DNA of 64,000 nucleotides from Castanea sativa (Eukaryota > Streptophyta > Magnoliopsida > Fagales > Fagaceae), in NCBI RefSeq assembly GCF_040712315.1, contig NC_134015.1, positions 7,653,945-7,717,944 of the forward strand, given 5' to 3'. The notes under the pieces are model-generated. The model did not search any database, was not told the origin of the DNA, and worked only from the letters and a program-made list of their open reading frames with translations. Shown one piece after another: positions 46,087-56,162 of this stretch (positions are counted from its first letter, which is position 1; each line of letters begins with the position of its first letter). The position numbers and the translations under genes were made by a program.

Positions 46087-46530
46087 CAGACCTGGTCTGG
46101 GACCCCGGGGGAGGACGTGCCAGGTCTGCTGGGTAAAGCTACTTTCTTTGTGACCTGAAAAGGTGCATTGGGCAGAGGTTTAGTTTATTTAGGCAATTAT
46201 AACTCAAAATGGACATTTGGCTTTAGCTATAAATGCAAGATTCCTTCTGGGAAAGTCAAAGGAATGGGTGGGCTGCTCAGTGTACTGTCACAGCTCTGTT
46301 GAAAATGTCATAGCAGACTTGGTCTAGTACCCCGGGAGGTCTGCTGGGTAAAACTACGTCCTCTATGACCTGAAAAGGTGCATTAGGTAGAGGTTTAGCT
46401 TATTTAAACAATTATAACTCAAAAGGAGCATTTGGCTTTAGCTATAAATGAAAGATTCCTTCTTGGAAAGTTAAATGGAATGGGTGGGCTGCTCGGTGTA
46501 CTGTGACAGCTTTGTTGAAAATGACAATCG
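46087..46530. repeat. Two-copy tandem duplication, ~225 bp unit
   Basis: Both units contain TAGCAGAC(C/T)TGGTCT, GACCTGAAAAGGTGCATT, TTTGGCTTTAGCTATAAATG and GGAATGGGTGGGCTGCTC. The first runs from about 46085, the second from about 46309. Confidence 0.85.
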
Positions 46531-46794
46531 AGAGGAAATTGTGGGGAGGTGTCATGCATATGGGGAAACTGAGTTTTCCAATGGTTCATGCATTTCAAGC
46601 AAATATATGAACCAAGGGAAAGCTTCGGGATCCTCCTTTCACCTGAAATTAGTCCCCTACCGACCAAACCATTCCTCCCTTACTATCCACTCGGGATCTC
46701 ACGGGCTTGGACCATGGGTTACAAAGATAATACCTGGTTTTTTTTACTAGATTTTTAATGGCTTGTTCTTTGCTGGAAATCTGAACATGCATAT

Positions 46795-46893
46795 CCTCTG
46801 GCCTAACTGAGATCCTTGCTGCATGTCCTCTGGCCTGACCGAGATCCTTGCTACATGTCCTCTGGTCTTCCCGAGATCCTTGCCTGAGATCCT
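46795..46893. repeat. ~35-bp minisatellite, three units
   Basis: The unit CATGTCCTCTGGCCTGACCG followed by AGATCCTTGCTA repeats at about 46790, 46823 and 46854 with small changes. It lies inside the solo LTR. An ATT run (46908-46935) follows. Confidence 0.75.
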
Positions 46894-47077
46894 CTTCTTT
46901 TTTTCTTTATTATTATTATTATTATTATTATTATTTCTTTATTTTTTCTTCTTTTTGGGATTTTAGGCCTTCATGGTCCTTCTTAGCTTCATGAATTGGA
47001 CCTTCTTTATTAAGACCCATGGTCTTTCCTTACTTTTCATGGAATGGGCTTTCTTTGTGAAATTTTGGCCCTCAACG

Positions 47078-48248
47078 GTTTTTTTCCAATGTTTTATCTT
47101 TCATGCAAGTAGCTTAAAATAACATCAAACGTGCTTTTTTTATGGTTATGTCTTACATTAAAGTAGTGTAGTAAAGAGTTTTGTAACTTAATTGACATTT
47201 TTTTCATGTAAAAGTGTTTAGAGGTCTAAAGGGAAAATGGTTTGAGTTGCAGGGTTACGTCCAAAGTTTAAATCATTACCTTTAAGGTGTGTTTGTTTGG
47301 AGGGATTTTAGGGAAGATAGAAAATTGAGGGGAGAAAAGTGGAAAGATAATATTTTTAGTGGTTGTTTGGTTAGAAAGAGAAAGGGGGGAAAAAGTGGTA
47401 GGTCCGAGTGTTTTTTCCTTGAGCCCATCAAAATATTTTCTCCCCAAAATGGGGAGAAAATTTGGGGGGGGGGGGGGGAGGTGAAAGTGTAAGCTGACCA
47501 AAATGCAGAAGTTTTTTTTTTTTTTTTTTTTTTCTTTTTCCTATGATTTTTGTTTGTGTGACTCTCTCTCCTCAAGTTTTCCGTTTTTTTTTTTTTTTTT
47601 CCTTTATTCTTTTTTACTACTTTTTTTTTACTTTTTTTTGTACTTCTCAGTAGTGTTTTTTTTTTTTTGTGTGCTCATCTTCCTTTTGCTTGTGTTATTT
47701 AAATTTTTTTTTGAAGTGTCCATGCACTATTTTTTTTAATACAAAAATGTGTTACTTTTTTTTTTTGTTTAATGGTGGACATAAATTGTAAATTTATACT
47801 AACTTTATTCTCTATTCTCTCATTTTTCTTCTCAACCAAACAAATAAGTTTTAATCTTTTCAACTTTCCATCTTCCCAACCAAATACAAATGCGAGAAAA
47901 CTAAATCTCTTCCATCTTCTTATTTTTTTATTCTCTCCCCATTTTTTATCCTCTCATTTTTTTCACTCCTCCAACCAAACTAACCCTAACTAATTTAAAC
48001 CTTACTCGCGAATGACGTGGGACTACCTGTGTAATAATAGGACTTGCTAGTTATCATTACTTGAGTCCACAACCTCAAAATTGTAAGCTAATAAGTCATG
48101 AGTACTTCTTATCACTAAGGTATATCTACAGGTGATATGTAATCAAAATTACTTAATATCAATTTTTTTTTTTTTAAATTTCACATGTCATGTCTTGTCT
48201 CAATCATCAAACCTGCATTCACTGCTTGACAAAGCTCCCCCACTAAGG
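47078..48248. other. Shared repeat sequence, copy 3
   Basis: Matches 38115-38450 and 39858-40490. An extra insert of about 215 bases at about 47285-47500 (GGTGTGTTTGTTTGGAGGGA ... poly-G at 47463-47478) is absent from copy 1 and looks like half of a MITE. Long T runs (47513-47534, 47587-47600) generate false reading frames. Confidence 0.5.
48000..48140 (-). mobile_element. tRNA-derived SINE head (minus strand), copy 3
   Basis: Counterpart of 40205-40345. Minus-strand TACCTTAGTGATAAGAAGTA and GAGGTTGTGGACTCAAGT match A and B boxes. Confidence 0.5.
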
Positions 48249-48547
48249 CTGCGTTTGGTTGGGTGTAAAATATTTTCCGGGTGTAAAATTATTTCAAGTG
48301 AAAATATTTTCGGGAAAGGAAAATATTTTTAGGTGTTTGGTGGCATTTTAAAAAATAATTTGGAAAATATTTTCAAGTGTTTGGTTGTGATCTTGAAAAT
48401 ATTATCGAAAATACATTTTCTACTTGTTGCTCACATTTTCTCAGCTTCCAAACAAATATATAACATCATTTCTCAGCAGAGAAATACAAAAGAAACAAAA
48501 CCCAAAAAAAAATATCATAAAATCCTAGAGAGAAGAAGGAAGAGAGA

Positions 48548-48720
48548 GAGGCGAGATCGAGATCGCGCAATCGCAAAGGTGGCACGATCGAGATCGCGCG
48601 ATAGTGAAGGCGGCGCGATCGAGATTGTGTGATCGCGAAGGCGCGCGCAATCGAGATCACGCGATCGCGAAGGCGGAGGGATCTAGATCGCGCGATCGCG
48701 AAGGCAGCGCTGCTGCTGGG
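48548..48720. repeat. CpG-rich palindromic minisatellite, ~36-bp unit
   Basis: About five units of the form GATCGAGATCGCGCGATCGC plus GAAGGCGGC. Each unit holds the palindrome GATCGCGCGATC or a variant. The base composition is sharply different from the AT-rich surroundings. Frames here (48333-48886, 48466-48660) are repeat products. Confidence 0.85.
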
Positions 48721-48773
48721 GTGCGATCTCGCAGGCGCGTCTGGGGTTGGGGCGCGATCTAGCTCACTCTCAT

Positions 48774-48775
<2 letters not shown>

Positions 48776-48849
<74 letters not shown>
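48776..48849. repeat. (CT)n microsatellite, ~37 units
   Basis: An uninterrupted CT run directly downstream of the minisatellite, inside the hAT-like element. Confidence 0.95.
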
Positions 48850-48851
<2 letters not shown>

Positions 48852-49486
48852 ACGCGTCTGTGAGCCCGAAAAATGGTATGAAGTGAAAATAAGAACGGAA
48901 ATTATTTTACACCTTGGGTCCCTTATTTTATAGTCAACCCTGAAAACATTTTCAGTTTGACCCAATTTTCAGTAACAACCAAACACACACTTTTATGGAA
49001 AAGCATTTCCGAAAGTGGTTTGAAGCCAAAACAAATGTACCCTAAGGCATTTTGGAGCCACATTTTTTAAAGACGAAATCATATAACATCATTGATACCA
49101 CCTCAAAGCGAGAAAGACATATCATCAAAGTGGAAATTTTCAACCAAACAAACAATGGTGACGATCAAAACGATGGAACTCAACAAAAATATATAGTATT
49201 AAGCACGCAGTCTCGATCTTTCATTTTATTTCAACTAAAATTTTTTATCAATATTTGAGCACCACACATTTAAAAAAAAAAAAAGTTTTTAATCTAAATT
49301 ATAAGTTAGACTAATTCAGAGACCCCTAGAAGTTCCAACTTAAAATGATAAATAATCAATGTGACCGAAAGATTAGACAGATTCCACAATGAAATTAATA
49401 TGGACAACATGTGCAACTTGCTAATGCTAGGTGGATTCCATGATTAAGACACCATATTTAATTGGAGCTATATTATTTGCTTGGGA

Positions 49487-49803
49487 TCCGTTTATTTTGC
49501 TGAAATTGAAAACTTTTTGCTGAAAGTACTGTAAATAAAGGTAAAAACTAGCTGAAATAATACAGTGAGACTAATTAATAGTACCAAAAAGTGCAGTAAA
49601 GCCCATAAAGAGTAGCAAAAATAAGCTGAATTAAAAAGTCAACTTATTTCACTATTCAGCTTATTTTTGCTACTATTCATAGCCCCACTGCACTTTTTGG
49701 TACTATTCATGACTCCCACTGTACTATTTCAACTAATTTTTACCTTTATTTATAGTACTTTCAATAACAAAAAATTTCAATTTTAACAAAATAAGCGGAT
49801 CCT
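49487..49803. mobile_element. Foldback MITE, ~315 bp
   Basis: The two halves are near-perfect reverse complements: GGATCCGTTTATTTTGCTGA at the left and TTAACAAAATAAGCGGATCC at the right, with matching inner blocks (ACTATTCAGCTTATTTTTGC against GCAAAAATAAGCTGAATTAA). No coding capacity. The left half alone remains at the end of copy 1 (about 40930-41087). Confidence 0.85.
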
Positions 49804-50098
49804 AAATAAAGAGCTGGCCCAAGCAATCAGATTCTTGTGTAATAATTTATCAAAGAAAGTAATTAATGGGTCCCACACCCACAAAATGATTGGTCAACTA
49901 TTTTTGACCATACTATTGCTATTTACTTTTAGATGAGAATCAGAGACAAGTAAAGAGTGACTGAGATTATGTTGTACATAATTTCCCACCTGAGAACCAG
50001 TTTTCCATGTAAATTGACTTGGGCTCGTGACATAGGTTTGTTTACACTACAAGAAAGTTCCTACCAAAGTGAAAGCAAGTTTCACCAAGGGGTTAGAT
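49804..50098. other. Spacer
   Basis: Unique sequence between the MITE and the hAT element; no feature supported. Confidence 0.4.
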
Positions 50099-51096
50099 TA
50101 GACATGGCAAGATTAGACATGGCAAAACGAGTAGGTTGGGTCGGGTCAATCAGGTTGCGGGTCAAAATAGGTCATTTTAAGAGGGTTAAAAACAGGTTCG
50201 TGCCAATTGGGTTGCGGGTCGGGTCAAGTTGACCCGTATTTTTCATATGAATTTTTTTATTATTATTATAAAGAAAACAACATGTCTTTGCCATTTGGAA
50301 AGTTATGTAAAAAATTACTTAATGTAAAATGCATTACTTTGAATTCACTACTTATATCAAGAATGAGCTCAGTTAAACTTATTAATACTTATTCAATAAT
50401 TTTAAAATTATACAAATCCTAACATTGCTATCTAAAACAAAATAACACAAAGATAAGTAAAATAAATATACAAGTTTTAGTTCTACACAATATCAACATT
50501 CCAAAATATAAATCAAAATTACAAATGACTTATTGGATAACTCATTTGATAAAGAATAAAAACATATAAGAAATTGCTTACTTATTTATACATGGTCTCT
50601 TTTATGAATATCATATTATTGTTAAACAACACATATTCTAGGAAATATCATAATTTATTTTGAAAAACTATCTATTTTGGACATAAATTGTTAAAAAATA
50701 GGTCTAAGTATTCATAATTTATGCTAATTTGATACTTTGGCTTTACTATTTTCACATTTGTGATTGTTTCTCACACATGTCTACAATTTTAAATCTATGT
50801 TTTTAACTCTATTGTAACTAGATTATCTTAGCATGTACTTTGCTATTTGATATTTAAAAATCTTTACTCATTACCGAATGCTCAACCATTTATCTATCAA
50901 TTAATTTGCATGCAGTTATGTAAATGTATCAATTGTTTCTTTCCTTAAAGCTCACAACAAACAATTAAACTAATATTATCTTAATTTTACTATTTTTTTA
51001 CCCAAAAAAAAAAGTTTTAAAAAATGGTTTGGGTCAGGTCTTTTTCGAGTCAAGTTGGGTCGGGTCAGAAAATTCTGACCCGTTTTGCCATGTCTA
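50099..51096. mobile_element. Non-autonomous hAT element, 998 bp
   Basis: Ends TAGACATGGCAA and TTGCCATGTCTA are perfect inverted repeats, flanked by the exact 8-bp duplication GGTTAGAT (50091-50098, 51097-51104), the hAT hallmark. Subterminal GGGTCGGGTC / GACCCG motifs repeat near both ends. The left terminus is present twice in tandem (TAGACATGGCAAGAT then TAGACATGGCAAAACG). The AT-rich interior has no transposase. Confidence 0.92.
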
Positions 51097-51495
51097 GGTT
51101 AGATGAGCCTTCAACAAGTTTCAACTTACAACGAAACTAGCGGAAAGTCCTTCATAGTTTACACATGATACATGGGGTGCGTATATGTGGGAGTACACAT
51201 GTTACATAATACACCTTTTAGGTAAAATTATATTTATGGTAAAATTAAGATTAAAGTAAACTAGTGTGACATTACATACTCATCTTATATATAATTCTTT
51301 TAACATAATACAATTTATAACAACTTGCTGAAACGCTCGACTATGAGTAAAAGATAATATGAATCTATTACTTTTTTCTTCACTACTCATGATTGCTCAT
51401 ATTAAAGTTTAACACAAAAGTTGTATTTATAGACTTGTCATGTTGCATAGTACAATGTACACATAATACGGTTTTTTTTAATGGTTATATGTATA

Positions 51496-51549
<54 letters not shown>

Positions 51550-52100
51550 ATGTAAAATTGAAATTTAAGTAAACTATAATTCTTTAAGATTTACACGATA
51601 TATCACAAGAAGTTGTAAGAAATTACAGTATTTACCACAATTAATTGAAATGATCGACAACATAAGTCATCATTTTTTTCAACCCACTCACAACTGTTCA
51701 TATTTTAGAGTTGCCAAAGTGGTATCCTAAAACTTAGACCAATCACATTAGAGGTACCAAGGTTGTATCTTTAGACTTGTACTGTTGCATACTGTACTTT
51801 CGATTAAAACTATGGCCCGCTTTAGCAAGCAATCTAGCAGACATGCAGCATAGATTCCATTCATAATGTCCACTTTTGCAACAAGATCCTTCAAAGATAC
51901 ACTACACCCATCAATCATAACCCATGATTTAAAATAATAAAACAGCCATGACCATAATACAAAACCTTGACCCCTGTAAGAGATTCCCCAACACTCCAAA
52001 CCCCACGATTTGATGGGCATATTCTAACTACAACCAAAGCAAGCTTTCATTGTTCTACCTCCAGCAAACATTATCCATCATAGAATCCAAGCCATTAACA
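51097..52100. other. Spacer with (GA)n
   Basis: Contains a GA run at 51507-51544. A minus frame at 52020-51748 has even amino-acid composition but no recognised domain and no supporting exon partner, so it is not called as a gene. Confidence 0.4.
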
Positions 52101-52548
52101 TGCTGCTCCAAATAGACACAGCAAGGAGAGAGAGAGAGAGAGGAGGAGAGATTATTTGCTTTCTTATTCCATAAAACAAAATCACTCATAACAAACCTCA
52201 AACAGAACAGAACTGAGGAAGGCTAGCTTTATATATATACAGATAGCAAAGTGCATTATGCTGCAACCTAGCTACAAACTGGTCTGGCATAGACCACGAG
52301 ACACCATTGGCTACATAGATTATATATCTACAAAACTAGATAAACAACCGCACAGCCGCATACATACATAGATATAACATTGACGAACACAAATGTGCAA
52401 ACATTTTTTCTCGTCCCCATTGCGCGCGAAAAGAGGCTCATATCTCACACGTCGTAAGGAGAAGCAGGACTCCTGGGTCTAACCTCGCTTGTGTTCTAGT
52501 ATGCGTCCGATGTTGACCTCCTTCGAAATCGAAAGGAGTCTCTACCTC
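52100..52548 (-). CDS. Possible last exon and 3' UTR of a minus-strand gene
   Basis: On the minus strand a strong pyrimidine tract and AG (TTTTTTCTAG, ending at 52549) precede an open stretch encoding GRDSFRFRRRSTSDAY and a TAG at 52498-52496. The composition is serine/arginine rich and more GC-balanced than the flanks. Downstream to about 52100 the sequence reads like a 3' UTR and includes AATAAG at about 52170. If real, the upstream exons lie beyond 52550, where AT-rich intron-like sequence passes into repeat copy 2; the rest of the gene would be outside this window. The protein is not recognised. Only 53 coding bases support this. Confidence 0.3.
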
Positions 52549-52549
52549 C

Positions 52550-53119
52550 TAGAAAAAACCCATCAGTAACATTTCAGTGCTGATGGTATGGAGGAAATGT
52601 GTGGCATGTGATCCAAAATGTAATATTAACATTGTAGCTACTAGATTATAAAATGGGTAACCAACTAAACAAAATAAGGTAACAAAAAATTTAATTATGA
52701 TGTAACATGTTATGAAACTATGCTGAAGCATCTATATACAGTTAGAAGTTTGTGTTATTACTCATTAGGTTATTAGCTTAAGTCAACAGCTAAGTTATCT
52801 TACATATAATGCCAAAACATGGCAGCCTCATAATATGCAATTTCATGGCACATCATCAATTATTACCTTATAATCTACATGTACATAAATGATACATAAA
52901 AATTTTACTACATAGGACAATCTAATGAATATCTAAAACAGCTAAAAGAATCCTAAACTATGAAATCAATTATAGACTCTTGACAGACCAATCAATGTCA
53001 TTACATGTATTCTTCTTCAGTGTTCTATTGTATCTAAAATCATATTATATTTCGATTTTGTGTTTCAAATAGTGATACAAGCTAATCAAAACGCTTTTTA
53101 AGTCTAACAACATTCACAC
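52550..53119. other. AT-rich, intron-like spacer
   Basis: No reading frame of note. It could be intron of the candidate gene ending at 52496. Confidence 0.35.
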
Positions 53120-53492
53120 CACAAGTATATAATATATTTATATAATATCTCATATATAATCTATTGTATAAAAATTTTGGGTCTCAAAATTTGTGGTGGT
53201 GCAAAGTGACTAAACTTCATTTAAAGATTTTAGTAAATTATATAATTCCCCAATAATTTGTGATTGTTTCAAACTAAACCATAAAACAATTTTAATTCAA
53301 GCCATAAAATCTTTAATCTTTTTAATTCACATTTTCAATAAGTTATTTTTAATTGTAAAATAAATACACATAAATTGTGATTAAACTTCACAAAATTTGT
53401 GAAAATTTAATTTATGAAATATTATATTTTCATACATTATATATTGTATATAAAAGTTGGGTTCTTAAAATTTGTGGTTAGCAAGTGACTAA

Positions 53493-53984
53493 GGGTGTTT
53501 GGTAGACTGTAACAGATAATGTAATGTAATAGTTATTCCTATAGTTTATTCATTCTCTAGTTTGGTCGTGTTTTTATTATAAGGAATAGCCATTCATTAT
53601 GTATAGTTATTCTTCAAAATAAGGAATAACTATTATTCTCTAAAAAGGTTGTAATAGCTATTACTTAGTAAGTGCAATATTTTCTAAAATCAATATATTT
53701 CAAAATAAACAATTTTTCCAAATACACAACAATTATAAAAAATAAAAAATCATAAAAAATAACTCATCTCTTTCTTAAATTAAAAAAAAAATTATTTTTA
53801 AGGAAATATAATTGAATGAGTAAGATATTTCCTAAAATAAATCTTAAATTTTATTTTAATATTACAACTCACATCTAAACTTATAAATTTGTTTAATTAG
53901 TTGTTCTATTACAATACATTTTATTTTTAGTAATAAAAATTACAATTTCTGTTGTAATCCTCATTCAATGTACCAAACATGCCC
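53493..53984. mobile_element. Tourist-like MITE (copy 2)
   Basis: GGGTGTTTGGTAG and GTACCAAACATGCCC ends with TAA on both sides. It is the version of 18797-19432 without the LINE fragment. Confidence 0.75.
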
Positions 53985-54304
53985 TAAACTTCATTAAACA
54001 TTTTGGTAATTATATAATTCTCTAATAACTTGTGATATTTCCAAATAAAATCATAAATTTTAAATAGTTTTAATTCTGACCATAAAATTTTAATTTTCCA
54101 ATTAACAATTTCTTCACATAAATTGTGATTCAACTTAACAAACACATACAAACAAATATATTCCATGTGAAAGTATAAAACCTTTGCTCTAATATTTGTT
54201 ATTTAGTTATTGTCACCAACATAGTCTTTTTAGTAAAAATAATATGATATAAATTCATTCCATATTATTTCATATATTACCTAATACAAATTGCGTCTTA
54301 CACT

Positions 54305-56111
54305 TGTGGTGGGTCATTTTACTGTTTTGGGCTTAATCTCCCCTGCTGTACCACGGCCCATGATTCTAGGGTAGGAAAGTTGGGACTAGCCTAACTAAAA
54401 CACGCCTTAGGCCAGTTTGTGCGCAAGTTGGGCTATCCCTATACAAATGCGTCCTGGCAAGAACCTTGAGTGTACCACGTGCTCACGGCAGGAAAGATTG
54501 TTGTAGATGTTATAGTAGAAATCACGATGCAACAAGATAATTAAAACATTTCTACTTATAAAAATAATACAACAAAAGAGGATAGGGCAGTATGGTTCGA
54601 ATAACAAGGTCACAACGACAAGCTTTGCAGTAAGATAATAAGTTAGTCATTGATCAACCAAAACAAAAAAGAAGATTCATCTGTCAAATGAATGGACTTA
54701 GCTCTTTAGCAGATACAAGTCCAAAAAGTGAACCAATCTCTAATGTGGGTAACCTCAAAAGGAGCTCCTACCGTAAAAGTTACACACTTTGAAAAAAGGA
54801 CCTAGATGACCTAATCTTGAATTCTTAGTTCATTAGAGAGTAGGCTATTGAGAGGGAGAGAAATGGGCAGTCTATTGATGCATGTTTTTGTTCCTATCAC
54901 TCATGCTTCTTCTCTCTCTTTTGGATTTCTATGTTCTTTTTCCTTTTCTTCTTTGTTTACTCTGTTTTCTTTTCTTTCTTTCTATCTCTCTGTTTTTTGT
55001 TTTCCGTTGTTCCTTCCCTCATTATTCACGACTATAGCCTTTTATACTGCTTGTCGTGATAAGATTTACTATTTTTACCCCTCAACCACTTTTGGCTTGT
55101 CGTGGACGTCCTTCCAAGACTGTCCACTGGCCTGCCGACTGCCCAGCCACCACCACTACACAGTGTTGGTTGGGCCATACCTCATTCCTAGACAAAACAA
55201 AACACAAAAGTGGTTTTGTTTTGTCTCTTACCTCCCTTAATACTCTCATCCGAATAACAATTATACCTTTTCCTTATCAACCTATATGGGCATCTAGTGA
55301 TTCCAGCTTATGTTTACTTCTTTTGGGTAAGATGTCATCCCAACAAGTCATTTCTTCCAAAAGAGTTTGGGCTGGAACCCCAAAATAGGCTCCCCCTTCT
55401 CCTCACCGCTAGATTACACCCTCTCATAACTCTGACCTGTTCTCTTTGGACTAGGCGTTGCTTGGGTGTGGGCTCTCTCCCATCTAATTGGCCCATGTCC
55501 CCTTTCATCCTACGTCTGTGGGCTGGCTAGTGCTCCTATCGTGCCACTGCACTACTCTTGCTATGATGACACTTATCCTTTTACCTTGTTGTTTCTTTTG
55601 GGTTTATGGGCTCAAGCTCCTGCCAATTCGTTTCTTACATTCCTTTTCTTCTTTTGGGCTTTACTAGCCAGCATTCCTACTGGGCCAACCTATTTAGTGT
55701 CTTGGGCTTCCTTGGCCCATTTCATTCATTGGGCATCCTCGGCCCATTTCATTCTTCCTTACCTCTTTTTACCCCATGAGCTTTTGCTAAATCCTTTGGG
55801 CTTTTCTAGCCCAATTACTACATCCTTACCTTTCGGGTTTATTCGCCTTTGTACCAACCCTATGAATTTACTAATTCCCTCCTTAGGCTTCCTCGGCCCA
55901 TTTTACTTTCTCTCTATCTCTTACAATTCTCATAGGCTTACTACTTCATTCCTTAGGCTTCCTCGACCCATTTACTTTCTTCTTGGCCACTTATTATTTT
56001 TGTGGGCCTCTTGACCATTATTCTTGCCATTCTAACCTAATGATCTTTATTTCACTATTTTCTTTCTCCTTTTTTTTTCATATTGTTGAGCTTCTTCTGC
56101 CATTGGGCCCA
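54305..56111. mobile_element. Probable LTR-like insert with GGCCCA-rich repeats
   Basis: Sequence foreign to the repeat lies between blocks equal to 19785 and 21310 of copy 1. It starts TGTGGTGGGTC and ends GGGCCCA, so TG...CA ends are possible, but no target duplication exists and about 170 bases of the repeat are missing beside it. 55460-56030 is full of short TGGGCTT(C/T)C(C/T)TCGGCCCA repeats. The plus frames at 54848-56014 are read through these repeats; I do not regard them as genes. Confidence 0.5.
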
Positions 56112-56162
56112 TTTTATTATAATCTTTGGTTTTTCTATTAAACAAATTGGACTTATTCCTAA

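Larger units (their letters stand above)
45014..47077. mobile_element. Solo LTR, ~2.06 kb, inverted and enlarged relative of 25548-26645
   Basis: Starts TGTGAGGGTCAATTTTTGG and ends GGCCCTCAACG, inverted with respect to the 25548 LTR (TGTTGAGGTC...GACCTTCACA). Copy 1 has the uninterrupted site at about 38115. Flanks GCTTT and GTTTT are a poor duplication. It is about twice as long as its relative, partly through the internal tandem duplication at 46087-46530. The frame 46475-46750 lies in this duplicated part and has no known domain. Confidence 0.7.
48249..49041. mobile_element. Non-autonomous hAT-like element, ~790 bp
   Basis: Left end GGCTGCGTTTGGTTGGGTG, right end CAAAACAAATGTACCC, weakly inverted. 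CTAAGG flanks both sides (48243-48248, 49042-49047), and copy 1 has the uninterrupted site at about 40490 (CACTAAGGCATTCTTGGAGC). The subterminal regions are also inverted (GTGTAAAATATTTTCC and GAAAACATTTTCAG). No transposase. Confidence 0.75.
41088..49803 (+). repeat. Large duplicated segment, copy 3
   Basis: Begins within the repeat (equivalent to about 23500 in copy 1) and runs past the right end of copy 1 into the complete MITE. It lies head to tail with copy 1. Shared insertions (MULE at 42294, foldback MITE) predate the split from copy 1; the LTRs at 42371 and 45014 are private to copy 3. Confidence 0.8.

Noticed and set aside
48333..48886. Arg/Ala-rich frames on both strands
   Set aside because: They are products of the CpG-rich minisatellite and the CT run.
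51748..52020. 90-residue minus-strand frame with even composition (SLKDLVAKVDIMNGIYAACL)
   Set aside because: It has no splice partner or known domain. It might be a decayed pentatricopeptide or transposon piece, but this cannot be supported.
54848..56014. Plus-strand frames of 130, 110 and 182 residues rich in Phe, Leu and Trp, looking like membrane proteins
   Set aside because: They are read through CT-rich DNA and GGGCTTCCTCGGCCCA repeats, overlap each other in different frames and match no family.
55466..56014. Could the 54.3-56.1 kb insert encode a viral or retroelement envelope-like protein
   Set aside because: There is no signal for any such domain; the hydrophobic character comes from CT-rich repeats.
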